A stretch of DNA of 64,000 nucleotides from contig NZ_AYOD01000011.1 in NCBI RefSeq assembly GCF_000497755.1, positions 77,741 to 141,740 of the forward strand. Reading direction: 5' to 3'. The position numbers and the translations under genes were made by a program. Below the pieces are notes generated by a model. It saw nothing but the letters and a program-made list of their open reading frames with translations, was not told where the DNA came from and did not search any database. Positions 1-10,713 of the stretch are shown one piece after another (position 1 is the stretch's first letter; each line of letters opens with the position of its first letter). This DNA comes from Aliihoeflea sp. 2WW. Its GTDB lineage: Bacteria > Pseudomonadota > Alphaproteobacteria > Rhizobiales > Rhizobiaceae.

Positions 1-1218
1 CTGGCCGCCGAGCAGATGCGCGTCGCGGACGCGGGGGATGCGACGATCCTGCTCGAGCCGGTCGGCCGCAACACGGCGCCCGCGATCGCACTTGCTGCGA
101 TCCGCGCGTCGGCAGGCGGGCACGATCCGGTCCTGCTCGTCCTTGCCGCCGACCATCACATCCGCCAATCCGAGGCGTTCCGCGATTGCGTGCGCGCCGG
201 CGTGAAGCTGGCGACGGAAGGCAAGCTCGTCACCTTCGGCATTGTCCCGGCGAGCGCCGAGACGGGCTATGGCTACATCCGCAAGGGCAATCCGCTTGGG
301 GCGGGCTTCGAGGTCGCCGCCTTCGAGGAAAAGCCCGACGCCGCCACCGCCGGGCGCTACGTCTCGGAAGGCAACTACCTCTGGAACAGCGGCATGTTCA
401 TGTTCCGCGCCCGCCGCTATCTGGAAGAGTTGAAGAAATTCCGGCCAGATATCCTCGCCGCCTGCCGCCAGGCGATGGCCGCGACGACGCCCGACATGCA
501 GTTCGTGCGCGTCGACGCCAAGGCGTTCGCCGAGTGTCCCTCCGAATCCGTCGACTATGCGGTCATGGAAAAGACCAAGGACGCCGTCGTTCTGCCGCTC
601 GACGCCGAGTGGAACGACATCGGCTCGTGGTCGGCGCTGCTGTCCGTGCAGGAGCGCGACGGCGACGGCAACTCGTTCTCAGGCGATGTGCTGTCGATCG
701 GCACGCGCAACACGCTGGTGCGCGCCGATGGCCGCCTCGTCGCGCTCGTCGGCATCGAGGACCTGGTCGTGGTCGAGACCAAGGATGCGCTGCTCGTGGC
801 GCACCGGGACAAGGTTCAGGACGTCAAGGGCATCGTCGACCAGTTGCGCGAGGCCGGCCGCACCGAGCACCTGAACCATCGCGACGTCTACCGGCCGTGG
901 GGCCACTACGATTCCATCGATGTCGGGGAGCGCGACCAGGTCAAGCGCATCACGGTCAATCCGGGCGCCAAGCTCTCGGTTCAGATGCACCATCACCGCT
1001 CCGAGCATTGGGTCGTCGTGCGCGGCACCGCGCGGGTGCACAAGGGCGAGGAGACAATCATGCTGACGGAGAACGAATCCGTCTACATCCCGCTCGGCGA
1101 AATCCACGCACTCGAAAATCCCGGCAAGATCCCGCTCGAACTGATCGAGGTCCAGACCGGCTCCTATCTCGGCGAAGACGACATCGTGCGCTTCGAGGAC
1201 CGCTACGGCAGGTCGTAG
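1..1218 (+). CDS. manC: Mannose-1-phosphate guanylyltransferase / mannose-6-phosphate isomerase, 5' truncated by window edge
   Basis: Makes GDP-mannose from mannose-1-phosphate and GTP for cell-surface polysaccharides; the C-terminal cupin domain is the isomerase (type II PMI) part. The reading frame is open from base 1, and 405 residues are visible. The family is about 470 residues long, so the first 65 or so lie outside the window. Near the visible N-terminus [17 protein letters not shown] is the nucleotidyltransferase family motif, followed by the conserved FEEKPD and NSGMFMF stretches. The C-terminal cupin carries the metal-binding cluster MHHHRSEHW with the following VVVRGTARV strand, and the protein ends in FEDRYGR, as is usual in this family. 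It converges on the transglutaminase gene with only 6 bases between the two stops. Nothing else in the window is clearly its pathway partner. Confidence 0.95.
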   Translation: MAAEQMRVADAGDATILLEPVGRNTAPAIALAAIRASAGGHDPVLLVLAADHHIRQSEAFRDCVRAGVKLATEGKLVTFGIVPASAETGYGYIRKGNPLGAGFEVAAFEEKPDAATAGRYVSEGNYLWNSGMFMFRARRYLEELKKFRPDILAACRQAMAATTPDMQFVRVDAKAFAECPSESVDYAVMEKTKDAVVLPLDAEWNDIGSWSALLSVQERDGDGNSFSGDVLSIGTRNTLVRADGRLVALVGIEDLVVVETKDALLVAHRDKVQDVKGIVDQLREAGRTEHLNHRDVYRPWGHYDSIDVGERDQVKRITVNPGAKLSVQMHHHRSEHWVVVRGTARVHKGEETIMLTENESVYIPLGEIHALENPGKIPLELIEVQTGSYLGEDDIVRFEDRYGRS

Positions 1219-1224
1219 ACCGAG

Positions 1225-2097
1225 CTAATCGAGCGGCAGCACGTCGACGGCCTGCGTGGCCGTCTGGCCGCCGGCGGTGCGGATGACGCCGCGCACCGGC
1301 GGCACGTCGGCGTAGTCGCGGCCATAGCCGACGACGATGTGGTCGGCGCCGACCACGAGGTCGTTGGTCGGGTCGAACTCGACCCAGCCGGTCTTCGCCC
1401 CGCACCAGGCCGACACCCAGGCGTGCATGGCATCCGCGCCCTCGAGCCGCTCTTCGCCCGCCGGCGGAATCGTGCGCAAATAGCCGCTGACATAGGCGGC
1501 GGGAATGCCGAGGTGCCGCAGGGCGGCGATCATGATGTGGCTGAAATCCTGGCAGACGCCGTGCCGCGCCTCGAAGGCCTCGGCCAGCGGCGTGTCGACA
1601 TCGGTCGCCTCGGCGTCGTAGCGCATGTCCTTGTAGAGTGCGGCGTTGAGCGACAGCGCCGTATCGAAGACCGTGCGCGCTGAATGCTCCCGCGCATAGT
1701 CGCGGATGCCCGCATGAGGCGGGACGAGCGCCGACGCGTTGAGGAAATGCGCAGGCGAGCGCCCCAGAAGTGTCCTGTCGGAATCGAGTTCGGCACGCAG
1801 ATCGGCAAGGGAAACCGAATCCGAAATGGCATAGGACGGCGCCGTGCGCTCCACCCGCGCCTGCGCGGTGTAGACCAGATCGTCGGGGATGGCGTCGAAG
1901 GCGCAGTCGGTGACGGGATTGCCGAAAAAATCCACCCGCGCCGAGCGCTCACGCGGCACCGGATCGACGTCGACATGGCCGGCGATCAACCTTTGGTGCG
2001 CGCCGATCGTCTGCGGCAGGACGCGGATCGCGTGGCGCCCGCCGCCGGCAAGGCCGGAATAGTCGAAGCGCATGGTCAGCCTGATGTCATAGAGCAT
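1225..2097 (-). CDS. Transglutaminase-like cysteine peptidase, last gene of the ATP-grasp/DUF2126 block
   Basis: A 290-residue protein with a bacterial transglutaminase N-terminal beta domain (about residues 1-90) and a transglutaminase core. The catalytic triad is visible: Cys182 in HGVCQDFSH, His in MHAWVSAW and Asp in WVEFDPTND. Bacterial members of this fold are generally cysteine peptidases or amidases rather than cross-linking enzymes, and no signal peptide is seen, so it is probably cytoplasmic. It starts 6 bases after the stop of the ATP-grasp/alpha-E gene, so the two are almost certainly co-transcribed and coupled. The substrate is unknown; context suggests it cleaves or transfers a product made by the two amidoligases upstream. 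The family and triad assignment is firm, the biological role is not. Confidence 0.9.
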   Translation of the reverse strand: MLYDIRLTMRFDYSGLAGGGRHAIRVLPQTIGAHQRLIAGHVDVDPVPRERSARVDFFGNPVTDCAFDAIPDDLVYTAQARVERTAPSYAISDSVSLADLRAELDSDRTLLGRSPAHFLNASALVPPHAGIRDYAREHSARTVFDTALSLNAALYKDMRYDAEATDVDTPLAEAFEARHGVCQDFSHIMIAALRHLGIPAAYVSGYLRTIPPAGEERLEGADAMHAWVSAWCGAKTGWVEFDPTNDLVVGADHIVVGYGRDYADVPPVRGVIRTAGGQTATQAVDVLPLD

Positions 2098-2103
2098 GGC
2101 GCG

Positions 2104-4482
2104 TCATCCAAGGTAGGCCGCGGCGACGAGGTCGGAGATGATCTCCAACTCGCCATGCACGCGTTCGAGGAAGAGGGCGTCGACCTCCTGCGCCTGCGCG
2201 GTCGCAAGCTCGGTGTGGAGCCGGAGCGTCGCGCGCGCCAGGTCGCCGGCCCGGCCGGCAAGCCCGCCATCGGGCAGCAATTGCACCTGGTCGTTGATTT
2301 CCGCGACCTGGAACAGGATGGAGCGCGGGTTCATCGGGTCGAGCGCCAGCAGCGCCACGACGCTTTCAGCGCTTGCTTCGAGCGAAAAGCGGCGGCGATG
2401 GGTCAGGACGCTGTCGCCGATCTCGATGGCGATATCGAGCGCGCCTTCCGGCGCATCGTCGGCGATCATGAAGCCGAGCATGGAGGCCGTCGCGATGGCG
2501 CGCTCGATCGAGCGGCCGATCCGCATGAAGCGCCAGCCGGTGAAACGGTACATATTCTCATGCGCAAGGCCGGAAAAACCGGTGATTTTGCGCAGAAGAA
2601 CGCCCATTATCCGCCCGTTTGGGTCTGAAACCTCGTCTTTCTCGCTCATATTCCGGGTCGTTGCGGCCAAATCCTTGAGCGCCGCCCAGCCATCGATCGA
2701 GAACCGGTCGCGCACTTTCGAGGCGCTGAAGACGGCCGAGCCGATGGTCGCGGACAGTGCTTCGGGAATGCGCTGGGCAAGGTCGATGCCCGAATCTTCC
2801 AGCAACTCGCCGAAATGGACGAGCAACGGCGTTTCCTCGCCGCCCGCCTCCGCCGCGCGCACGCGATAGGCACGCACCAGTCGCATCGTGTCTTCGGCGC
2901 GTTCCACATAGCGCCCGAGCCAGAAGAGATTGTCGGCGGCTCGGGCCGGCAGCGCGCCCTGCTGCGCCTTGAGATTGGCCGCATGCTCGCCGGAAAGGAG
3001 GCTGATCGCTTCGACCGGCTTGTCGGCGACGACCCAGACATCGGCGACCTTGCCGCCGAGCGCCAGGCTTGCCGCACCGCCCTCGCCCGCCGCGATGCGT
3101 GCATAGCCGCCGGGCAGCGCCTGCCAGCCATCGGCGGTGCGCGCCAGGAAAACGCGCAGGCTGAACGGCCGCGCGACCAGCGTTTCGCCGTCGAGAGCCG
3201 GCGTCGAGCCGAGAGAGACGATCTCCTGCGCGACGAAGAGTTCGGGATGCGTTTCGGGCGAAGCGTCGACCGAGAAGCCGTGGGTGGACAGCGGCACGTC
3301 GCCTTCATAGGGGAGGCTGGTCGAGAGCGCGGAGGAGCGGTGCAGATCGGTCCGCTCCGCGACGGCCGTGCGCGTCGCCTCGTCGCCGCACCACCATGTC
3401 GCGACATTGGGCAGGGCGAGCGGTTCGCCATGGAGGATTTGCGAAAGGCGCGGCATGAAGGCGAGGAGTGCGCGCGTTTCGAGAATGCCGACGCCGAGCG
3501 CGTTGACCATGGCGAGGCTGCCCTGCCGCAACGCCGAGACGAGGCCCGGCGTGCCGAGGCGCGAGCGGTCGTCGAGTTCGAGCGGATCGGCATAGCTCGC
3601 GTCGAGACGCCGCCACAGGACGCCGACCGGCTGCGGGCCGGAGACGGTGCGCACCATCAGGCGGCCGTCGCGCACGGTCAAATCCTCGCCTTCGAGAAGC
3701 GACAGGCCGAGATAGCGCGCGATGTAGGCGTGCTCGAAATAGGTGTCGCTGTGCGGCCCCGGCGTCAGGATCGCGGCACGCCCTTCCCCGCCCGGCGCCA
3801 GCGATTGCAGGCTGGAGCGGAAATCGCGGAAGAAGCCGGCCAGCCGGTGGACGTTGGTGTGGGCGTAGAGTTCGGCAAAGATGCGCGCGGTTGCGACGCG
3901 GTTTTCGAGCGCGAAGCCGGCACCGGAGGGCGCCTGCGTGCGGTCGCCGAGCACCCACCAGCTACCGTCGACCGAGCGCGCGACGTCGAAGGCGACGATG
4001 TTCAGGCGGTGGCCGGAGGCGGGCGGCACGCCAGCCATCGGGCGCAGCCATTCGGGGCTCTGCGCGACGATTGCCGCCGGCAGGTGCCCGTCCGCGACGA
4101 GCCGGTTTTCGCCGTAGATGTCGGCCGCGACGGCTTCCAGAAGCTCGGCGCGCTGGACGAGGCCGGAAACGAGGCCGGACCAGTCCTTCTCGTGGATCAG
4201 GACGGGGAGATGGCTGAGCGGCCAGACGCGCTCGGCATCGCCAGCGCCGAACTGGCGCAGATACACGCCGGCATCGCGCAGATATTCGTCGCCGCGCGCG
4301 ACGCGGCCTTCGATCTCGCCCGGCTTCATCCGGGCCAGATCGTCGACGAGGCCGCGCCAGAGCGGACGTACCGCGCCGTCGCCATCCAGAAGCTCGTCAT
4401 GCGTTCCGGGGAACGCACGATAGGTTTCCAGAAGCGCGGAGCGCCTTTTCGGCAGGGATGGGCGGGGCGACGGGGCGGTCAT
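2104..4482 (-). CDS. Circularly permuted ATP-grasp / alpha-E (DUF403) fusion protein
   Basis: A 792-residue protein. Roughly residues 80-480 match the circularly permuted ATP-grasp type 2 family (a predicted carboxylate-amine ligase). Features seen include [21 protein letters not shown] and the following [19 protein letters not shown] region. From about residue 505 to the end is an alpha-helical alpha-E domain with its typical opening [19 protein letters not shown]. In many genomes these are two adjacent genes; here they are one polypeptide. The ATG at 4482 is chosen because it forms an ATGA overlap with the stop of the upstream DUF2126 gene and removes 31 arginine-rich residues of shadow sequence. 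No reaction has been demonstrated for this family as far as I know; ATP-dependent peptide or amide ligation is the prediction from the fold. Confidence 0.92.
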   Translation of the reverse strand: MTAPSPRPSLPKRRSALLETYRAFPGTHDELLDGDGAVRPLWRGLVDDLARMKPGEIEGRVARGDEYLRDAGVYLRQFGAGDAERVWPLSHLPVLIHEKDWSGLVSGLVQRAELLEAVAADIYGENRLVADGHLPAAIVAQSPEWLRPMAGVPPASGHRLNIVAFDVARSVDGSWWVLGDRTQAPSGAGFALENRVATARIFAELYAHTNVHRLAGFFRDFRSSLQSLAPGGEGRAAILTPGPHSDTYFEHAYIARYLGLSLLEGEDLTVRDGRLMVRTVSGPQPVGVLWRRLDASYADPLELDDRSRLGTPGLVSALRQGSLAMVNALGVGILETRALLAFMPRLSQILHGEPLALPNVATWWCGDEATRTAVAERTDLHRSSALSTSLPYEGDVPLSTHGFSVDASPETHPELFVAQEIVSLGSTPALDGETLVARPFSLRVFLARTADGWQALPGGYARIAAGEGGAASLALGGKVADVWVVADKPVEAISLLSGEHAANLKAQQGALPARAADNLFWLGRYVERAEDTMRLVRAYRVRAAEAGGEETPLLVHFGELLEDSGIDLAQRIPEALSATIGSAVFSASKVRDRFSIDGWAALKDLAATTRNMSEKDEVSDPNGRIMGVLLRKITGFSGLAHENMYRFTGWRFMRIGRSIERAIATASMLGFMIADDAPEGALDIAIEIGDSVLTHRRRFSLEASAESVVALLALDPMNPRSILFQVAEINDQVQLLPDGGLAGRAGDLARATLRLHTELATAQAQEVDALFLERVHGELEIISDLVAAAYLG

Positions 4483-7400
4483 AGGTTCGCCGGACGCCTC
4501 AAATCGAGGGTGGACGGGAACTCGGGATGCGGCGTCTCGCGCACCGCTTCGAAGCGGCCGGGCGTGTGCCCCCAAGGCTCGAAACGCGACAGCCGCCGGG
4601 CCTCTGCCTCGTTGTTGTTGATCGGGAACGTTTCGAAGTTGCGCCCGCCCGGATGGGCGACGTGGTAGACGCAGCCGCCGAGCGAGCGCCCCGTCCAGTT
4701 GTCGTAGATGTCGAAGGTCAGCGGAGTATCGACCTTGAGGACCGGGTGAAGCGCCATCGAGGGCTGCCAGGCTTTGTAGCGCACGCCCGCCACTGCGATG
4801 CCGTTCCCCACCTTTTCCAGCGGCATGCGCCGGCGGTTACAGGTCACGGCATAGCGCGAGGGGTCAGCCGCCTGAAGCTTGACCTGAAGGCGCTCTGTCG
4901 AACTGTCAGTGTAGCGAACCGTGCCTCCAATCGCGCCGGTTTCGCCGAGCACATGCCACGGCTCCAGCGCCTGACGCAGTTCGAGCCTGACGCCCTCGAC
5001 CTCGATTTCACCGCAGAACGGGAAGCGAAACTCGGCCTGCGCCTCGAACCATTCGGATCGGAACGCGAAACCGTGGTCCTTGAGGTCAGCCAAGACGTCG
5101 AGGAAATCGGTCCAGGCGTGGTGCTGGAGCATGAAGCGGTCGTGCAAAGCCGTGCCCCAGCGCGTGAAGGCGCCCTTGACCGGCGCCTGCCAGAGGCGGG
5201 CGATGATGGCGCGGACCAGCAACTGCTGGGCGAGCGACATGCGCGGATTGGGCGGCATCTCGAAGCCGCGGAATTCCACCAGCCCCAGCCGGCCGGTCGG
5301 CCCGTCCGGCGAATAGAGCTTGTCGATGCAGATTTCCGCGCGGTGCGTGTTGCCGGTCACGTCGGTCAGGAGATTGCGCAGCAGGCGATCCGTCAGCCAG
5401 GGCAGCGGCTGGCCGCCCTCCTGCGGATCGGGAATCTGCGCCATCGCGATCTCGAGTTCGTAGAGCCCATCGTGGCGAGCCTCGTCGATGCGCGGCGCTT
5501 GGCTTGTCGGGCCGATGAAGAGGCCGGAGAACAGGTAGGAGAGTGACGGATGGCGCTGCCAGTAGAGGATCAGGCTGCGCAGCAGATCGGGACGACGCAG
5601 GAACGGACTGTCCATCGGCGTGCGGCCGCCGACGACGACATGGTTGCCGCCGCCGGTGCCGGTGTGGCGGCCGTCGATCATGAACTTGTCGGCGCCGAGG
5701 CGGCACTGGCGCGCCTCCTCGTAGATCGCCTCGGTCGTCGCCACGCAATCCCGCCAGGACGAAGCCGGATGGATGTTGACCTCGATGACGCCCGGATCGG
5801 GCGCGACGCGGATGACGTTCATGCGCGGGTCGGCCGGCGGGGCGTAGCCTTCGATATGAACCTTGACGCCGAGCTTCTCGGCCGCGTTCTCGGCGGCGGC
5901 GACCAGTTCGAGATAGTCCTCGATGCGCTCGACCGGCGGCATGAAGACGCAAAGCCGGCCGTCGCGCGGCTCGACGGAAAGCGCGGTGCGCACGGCGCCG
6001 CCGAGTTCGCCGATCTCCTGCGGGACGATGGCCTGCTGGGGCGTCGCGGCGGTGAAGCTCGCCACCTTCTGATCCGGTTCCGGCGGTTCGGGCAGCGACC
6101 CGCGCTCCTCGGTCGGATCGGCCGGGTTCACATAGGGATATTGCGCCGGCGGCACGTAGGGGAGCGAGCCCAGCGGAAGGCGATAGCCGACCGGGCTGTC
6201 GCCGGGCACGAGGAAGAGATGCCCGCGCCGCACGTTCCAGACCTCGGACATCCAGCGCGGCGCGGTCGCCGCCGCCTGCCAGCGCTGCACCGGCAGGACG
6301 TAGCCGGACGGCTCAGTCAGCCCACGGCCGAAAACACGCGCGATGCGGTAGCGCTCCTCGGGGTCCTTCAGTTCGGAGTTTTCCGGCGTGACGTTCTCGG
6401 GAAGCTGGCCTTCCTTCAACAGCCACTCGGCCGGGTCCTCATAGGCGGCCACCACGTTCTCGCCGGGAAGCCCGAGCTCTCCGGCGATGGCCTGGAGCAG
6501 GCTTTCCGCCTCCTGCGGCGAAGCCGTGCCGCCGCCCGCTTCCGTCGCGATCCGGTCCGCATCGCGCCAGATATGCTTGCCGTCGTCGCGCCAGTAGAGC
6601 GAGAAGGTCCAGCGCGGCAACGTCTCGCCCGGATACCACTTGCCCTGCCCGTAATGCAGGAAGCCACCGGGCGCGAAGCGGTCGCGAAGCCGTCGGATCA
6701 ACTGGTCTGCAAGCGCGCGCTTGGTGGGGCCGACCGCGTCGGTGTTCCATTCGGCGGATTCGAAATCGTCGATCGAAACGAAGGTCGGCTCGCCGCCCAT
6801 CGTCAGCCGCACGTCGCCGGCCGTCAGCGCCGCGTCCACCTGCTCGCCCAGTCGGTCGAGCTCGGTCCAGGCTTCGTCGGAAAAGGGCTTGGTGATGCGC
6901 GGATGCTCGGCGACACGCGTCACCTTCATGTCGAAGGCGAAATCGACCTCGGCATAGCTCGCCAGTCCGGAAATCGGCGCGGCGTTGGAGAAGTGCGGCG
7001 TCGCGGCCAGCGGGATGTGGCTCTCGCCGGTCAGGAGGCCGGATGTCGGGTCGAGCCCAATCCAGCCCGCGCCGGGCAGATAGACCTCGGCCCAGGCGTG
7101 AAGGTCGGTGAAGTCATGGTCGGTGCCTGCCGGCCCGTCGAGCGCGACGAGATCAGGCTTCAACTGAATGAGGTAGCCCGAAACGAAGCGCGCGGCGAAG
7201 CCGAGATGGCGCAGGATCTGGACGAGCAGCCAGCTCGAGTCGCGGCACGAGCCGGAAGCGCGCTCGAACGTCTCCTCGGGCGCCTGTACGCCCGGCTCCA
7301 TGCGGATGACGTAGCCGATCTCGCGCGCCAACCGCGCATTGAGGTTTACGACGAAATCGACCGAGCGCGTCCGCTCGCGCGGGATGGTGTCGAGAAAAGC

Positions 7401-7784
7401 CTGAAGGCGCGGGCCGGCGGGCTCCGGCCTGCGGTAGATGACGAGATCATCTTCCAGCGCGGCGGGGTAGTCGAACGGCCAGTGCTCGGCCTCCTCCTCG
7501 ACGAAGAAATCGAACGGGTTGTAGACCGTCATGTCGGCGACGAGGTCGACCTCGATCTTCAGCTCGCGAACCGGCTCTGGAAAGACGTAGCGTGCCAGCC
7601 AGTTGCCGTAAGGGTCCTGCTGGTAGTTCACGAAATGGTTGTCCGGCGCGACCTTCAGCGAATGCGAGACGACCCGCGTGCGGCTGTGCGGCGCGGGGCG
7701 CAGACGGATGATCTGCGGGCCGAGCGTGACCGGGCGGTCGTATTTGTAATGGGTCAGATGGCTGATGGCAGCGAGGATCGACAT
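4479..7784 (-). CDS. Large transglutaminase / DUF2126 putative amidoligase
   Basis: A protein of 1101 residues, the usual size for this family. The N-terminus ([26 protein letters not shown]) is the bacterial transglutaminase N domain. The core carries Cys180 in [10 protein letters not shown], His in [11 protein letters not shown] and Asp in IGLDPTSGL. From about residue 290 to the end is DUF2126, which Pfam names a putative amidoligase, with [16 protein letters not shown] at its start and the family motif [10 protein letters not shown] further on. The ATG at 7784 was chosen over longer upstream reading because [16 protein letters not shown] is where family members begin, and because upstream codons are antisense to the SDR gene. 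It is the first gene of a three-gene operon (stop overlaps the next start by ATGA). It probably acts in the cytoplasm; the substrate is unknown. Confidence 0.92.
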   Translation of the reverse strand: MSILAAISHLTHYKYDRPVTLGPQIIRLRPAPHSRTRVVSHSLKVAPDNHFVNYQQDPYGNWLARYVFPEPVRELKIEVDLVADMTVYNPFDFFVEEEAEHWPFDYPAALEDDLVIYRRPEPAGPRLQAFLDTIPRERTRSVDFVVNLNARLAREIGYVIRMEPGVQAPEETFERASGSCRDSSWLLVQILRHLGFAARFVSGYLIQLKPDLVALDGPAGTDHDFTDLHAWAEVYLPGAGWIGLDPTSGLLTGESHIPLAATPHFSNAAPISGLASYAEVDFAFDMKVTRVAEHPRITKPFSDEAWTELDRLGEQVDAALTAGDVRLTMGGEPTFVSIDDFESAEWNTDAVGPTKRALADQLIRRLRDRFAPGGFLHYGQGKWYPGETLPRWTFSLYWRDDGKHIWRDADRIATEAGGGTASPQEAESLLQAIAGELGLPGENVVAAYEDPAEWLLKEGQLPENVTPENSELKDPEERYRIARVFGRGLTEPSGYVLPVQRWQAAATAPRWMSEVWNVRRGHLFLVPGDSPVGYRLPLGSLPYVPPAQYPYVNPADPTEERGSLPEPPEPDQKVASFTAATPQQAIVPQEIGELGGAVRTALSVEPRDGRLCVFMPPVERIEDYLELVAAAENAAEKLGVKVHIEGYAPPADPRMNVIRVAPDPGVIEVNIHPASSWRDCVATTEAIYEEARQCRLGADKFMIDGRHTGTGGGNHVVVGGRTPMDSPFLRRPDLLRSLILYWQRHPSLSYLFSGLFIGPTSQAPRIDEARHDGLYELEIAMAQIPDPQEGGQPLPWLTDRLLRNLLTDVTGNTHRAEICIDKLYSPDGPTGRLGLVEFRGFEMPPNPRMSLAQQLLVRAIIARLWQAPVKGAFTRWGTALHDRFMLQHHAWTDFLDVLADLKDHGFAFRSEWFEAQAEFRFPFCGEIEVEGVRLELRQALEPWHVLGETGAIGGTVRYTDSSTERLQVKLQAADPSRYAVTCNRRRMPLEKVGNGIAVAGVRYKAWQPSMALHPVLKVDTPLTFDIYDNWTGRSLGGCVYHVAHPGGRNFETFPINNNEAEARRLSRFEPWGHTPGRFEAVRETPHPEFPSTLDLRRPANL

Positions 7785-7923
7785 CGGGCGGATGGAGTTT
7801 CCATGTGGGATCGGGTCGTGCGGACGTTTCCACAAATAGGTGCGTTGCACCACAGCTTTGTTGGAAAAGAGTTGCATGGTCCGTTCGTGACCATCACCTT
7901 GCGCACCGACCATGGAGAGAACG

Positions 7924-8658
7924 ATGAAAACGAAGGCAATCGTGACCGGACACAGCCGCGGGCTCGGCGAGGCGATCGCTGCCGCACTGCTCGACAAACA
8001 GGTCGACGTGCTCGGCCTGTCGCGGCGCGCATCGACGCATCTGGCGCCAAGCGACGGGGCGAAGCTGACGCAGGTCGCGCTCGACCTCGGCGATGTGGGC
8101 GCGCTGACCGACCGGTCGCTTTCCGACCGGATCGAAGCGTTCTGCGCTGGCGCCGACCGCGTGATCCTCGTCAACAATGCCGGCATGGTGAAGCCGATCG
8201 GCCCGGTCGGGACCGGCGGCGCAGCAGACATCGCCAAGGCGGTGACGCTGAACGTGACCGGCCCGCTGGTGCTGGCCGATCTCTTCCAGGCGGTCGCGGC
8301 GCCGGTGAAGGATCGCCGGCTCCTGCACATCTCGTCCGGCGCAGGGCGGCGAGGCATGGCGGGTTGGAGCGTCTATTGCGCGACCAAGGCCGCCCTCGAC
8401 AACCATGCCCGCGCAATCAAGGAGGATGCGGTTCCCGGCCTTCGCGTCGCCAGCCTCGCGCCCGGCGTTATCGACACCGACATGCAGGCCGACATTCGCG
8501 GCTCCAGCGTCGAGCAGTTCCCGGCCATCGACCAGTTCAAGGCGATGAAGGCCGACGGCGTCCTCGCCTCGCCCACCGAGGCGGGAGCGAAGATCGCAGC
8601 CTATCTGTTGTCGGATGCTTTCGGCGCCGAGACCCTCACCGACCTGCGGACGCTTTGA
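7924..8658 (+). CDS. Short-chain dehydrogenase/reductase (SDR)
   Basis: A 244-residue NAD(P)-dependent oxidoreductase. The nucleotide-binding motif TGHSRGLG lies at the N-terminus, NNAG follows at about residue 85, and the catalytic Ser and YxxxK appear as ISSGAGRRG and YCATK. ATG 7924 is preferred over 7912 because GGAGAG sits 4 bases upstream of it. It is divergent from the DUF2126 gene (139-base spacer) and its end overlaps the convergent O-antigen-ligase gene by 23 bases. The arrangement resembles the classical SDR family that includes sepiapterin-reductase-like proteins, but substrate cannot be read from the sequence. Confidence 0.9.
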   Translation: MKTKAIVTGHSRGLGEAIAAALLDKQVDVLGLSRRASTHLAPSDGAKLTQVALDLGDVGALTDRSLSDRIEAFCAGADRVILVNNAGMVKPIGPVGTGGAADIAKAVTLNVTGPLVLADLFQAVAAPVKDRRLLHISSGAGRRGMAGWSVYCATKAALDNHARAIKEDAVPGLRVASLAPGVIDTDMQADIRGSSVEQFPAIDQFKAMKADGVLASPTEAGAKIAAYLLSDAFGAETLTDLRTL

Positions 8659-9868
8659 GCCGCACCTGCGCGCGCTGCCTGTTGCGCGCCGCGACGGCGA
8701 TCATGACACCCAGATAGAGGAAGATGCCGCAGATCGTCGTCTCGTGCAGGAACGGATTGTGGAGCGAACCGTAGGACAGAAGCGCTGCCAGGAAATAGAA
8801 GGCGTTTCGTTTCGCAGCCATGTCGCCGACATGCCGGTAGACATAGCCGAGCCCGGCGACCAGCAGGCCGGAAAGGATGAACAGCCCCGGCAGGCCATGC
8901 GTCAGCGCCTCGTCGAGGAACATGTTGTGCGCGTGCTTGAACTCGCGCAGCACGTCGTGCATCGCGGGGGCGTGATGGATGATGTGCGCCATCCGGTCCT
9001 CCCCGTAACCCAAGAAGGGCCGCTCCGCGATCGAGACCACCGCGCCCTCCCACAGGGCAAGACGGATGTCGCCCGTCGCGCTGTTCCATTCGACGTCTTG
9101 GCCGGTGTAGTGGAGGATGACGGGCGTGAAGACCCGTTCGATCAGATCGTGGACCGGGCCGGCGGACAAGAGGCCCGCGCTTAGAACCACGCCCGCGACT
9201 GCCCCCAATATCTGCGACCCTCGCGGCTTCGTCCGCAGCCAGACCAGATATTCGACGACCAGGACGAGCGGGACGATCACCAGCAATGCGCGGGTTTCGG
9301 AAAAGAAGATCGGAACCGCTCCGATCAGGGCGTAGACGATCGAATTCGGTGCCCAGCGCGGCGGATTCCTGACGGGAAGGACTGCAGCGATCATGCAGAT
9401 TGCGGCAACCATCGCGAATGGCGCGGGGTTGCCGCCAAGACCGACGCGGCTTTCGCCGAGCAGATGGAAACTCAGTGCGGCGATGGTCGCGGCCACCACG
9501 CCCACCCGGCTACCAACGACGAAGAATCGCAAAGGGTCGCGGACCAGGACGAGCCCGTTGGCGATGAACGCCAGACTGCCGATCAGGAGGGAATAGCTCA
9601 TCTGCTGGTTGTTCATGACGGGATCGCCGCGCACGAATACGAGCACAAGCGACCAGACGAGATAGGCAAGAGCGAGACCGGTGAACCACGGCGCGAGCGC
9701 ACGGGCGCGGCGATGATTGATGGCGACCAGATAGATGCCGACCGCTGCGAAGAACACCGTCACGAAGGGCGTGACGCCATGGCGTAGCGGCATCGCCGCA
9801 CCGCCGACCGCCGTCAGCCAGGAGTCCCAGCGTCTGCGCTGCAGGAAATGTCGCGTGGTCCATTTCAT
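8636..9868 (-). CDS. O-antigen ligase family membrane protein
   Basis: A 410-residue polytopic inner-membrane protein with about ten hydrophobic segments. In the C-terminal half is a periplasmic loop holding ERPFLGYGEDR and HAHNMFLDEALTHGLPGL, the signature of the WaaL/O-antigen ligase (Wzy_C) family. Such enzymes join undecaprenyl-linked glycan to lipid A-core or to other acceptors. The ATG at 9868 overlaps the stop of the upstream glycosyltransferase as ATGA, which settles the start; longer readings extend into that gene and are arginine-rich shadow. Whether the acceptor is LPS or another surface glycan cannot be said, since no complete O-antigen cluster is nearby. Confidence 0.85.
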   Translation of the reverse strand: MKWTTRHFLQRRRWDSWLTAVGGAAMPLRHGVTPFVTVFFAAVGIYLVAINHRRARALAPWFTGLALAYLVWSLVLVFVRGDPVMNNQQMSYSLLIGSLAFIANGLVLVRDPLRFFVVGSRVGVVAATIAALSFHLLGESRVGLGGNPAPFAMVAAICMIAAVLPVRNPPRWAPNSIVYALIGAVPIFFSETRALLVIVPLVLVVEYLVWLRTKPRGSQILGAVAGVVLSAGLLSAGPVHDLIERVFTPVILHYTGQDVEWNSATGDIRLALWEGAVVSIAERPFLGYGEDRMAHIIHHAPAMHDVLREFKHAHNMFLDEALTHGLPGLFILSGLLVAGLGYVYRHVGDMAAKRNAFYFLAALLSYGSLHNPFLHETTICGIFLYLGVMIAVAARNRQRAQVRLKASAGR

Positions 9869-10623
9869 CGCGACGATCCCGTCGCAGCGCCACGCAAGGC
9901 GAACGCCATACGGCGAACGTACTCGTTGGCGCGGAACAAAAGCGTGCCGCCTCGACGGTAGAACGGATATTTGATGAGCCCCCCCTGGCCCACGATGGTG
10001 CTCGCCTCGCCGGGCTGCAGACCGATTGCCCGACGGTCGGTCGTGTAGAACCGGATCGCGCCCTTCCAGCCACGCTCCAGCGCGACGTCGAAAGGCAGCA
10101 TCATCGGCAGCAGATTGTCGAGGAGCCGCCGCGCGCCCTCTCGCGTCACGGCGTAGGCCGCCGAACTGCCCGACGGCCCGTGCAGGCAGCGCCCGATTAC
10201 CCATCCGTCCTGAAGATGGCGATGGGGGAGGAAGCCGCGATATCGGAAATTGAACAGCTTGACGACATCCCAGCCGGATGTGGCCGCGAGAGTGGTCATC
10301 AGTGGCAATGTATCATCGGTGAAGGCGATGTCGTCTTCGCAGATCAGGCCGATCTCGCGTCCATCGGCCAGGAACGCCTCGAGCGCCTTGATGTGGCTGA
10401 GATAGCAGCCGAGTTCCCCCGGCACGAGGGTGCGGCCGTTGACGCGCTCGAACCGCGCCACGTCGACGCCCGGATGGTTTTCGGCGGAAATCGCGCGGCC
10501 TTCGACGGCGGCCACCCGGTTGACGGGAAACGCATAGACGTCCGCACTCGCCTTCACGGCGGCGAGGCGCGCGGGCGACCGATCGAGGTTGATCACATAG
10601 ACCTGGAAGGCGTTGGCAGACAT
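9865..10623 (-). CDS. Glycosyltransferase family 25 (LPS-type)
   Basis: A 252-residue protein that begins VYVINLDRSPARLAAV, the hallmark of GT25 enzymes, and carries GELGCYLSHIKALEAFL and ICEDDIAF (the acidic metal/nucleotide site) further in. Family members transfer sugars, usually galactose, to lipooligosaccharide. The start at 10623 is placed at the first Met before the INLDRS motif; upstream codons lack family similarity. It is translationally coupled (ATGA) to the O-antigen ligase, so the pair probably adds or modifies a surface glycan. The genes around it are not otherwise part of a polysaccharide locus. Confidence 0.88.
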   Translation of the reverse strand: MSANAFQVYVINLDRSPARLAAVKASADVYAFPVNRVAAVEGRAISAENHPGVDVARFERVNGRTLVPGELGCYLSHIKALEAFLADGREIGLICEDDIAFTDDTLPLMTTLAATSGWDVVKLFNFRYRGFLPHRHLQDGWVIGRCLHGPSGSSAAYAVTREGARRLLDNLLPMMLPFDVALERGWKGAIRFYTTDRRAIGLQPGEASTIVGQGGLIKYPFYRRGGTLLFRANEYVRRMAFALRGAATGSSR

Positions 10624-10713
10624 CGAACCTGCGAAAATCGGCACTCGGCAAAACCGATGCGCACGCGTTTCGCGGCGACCGGCAGCGTGCCCTAGCCCCA
10701 ATATCCCCGGACG

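Noticed and set aside
5550-7911. Plus-strand open frame opposite the DUF2126 gene running into the SDR region
   Set aside because: No family similarity seen; the minus-strand protein has a full transglutaminase triad and DUF2126 motifs, so this is shadow.
7785-8357. N-terminal extension of the DUF2126 protein across the SDR gene
   Set aside because: Antisense to a well-supported SDR; family members start near [16 protein letters not shown], so the start was set at 7784.
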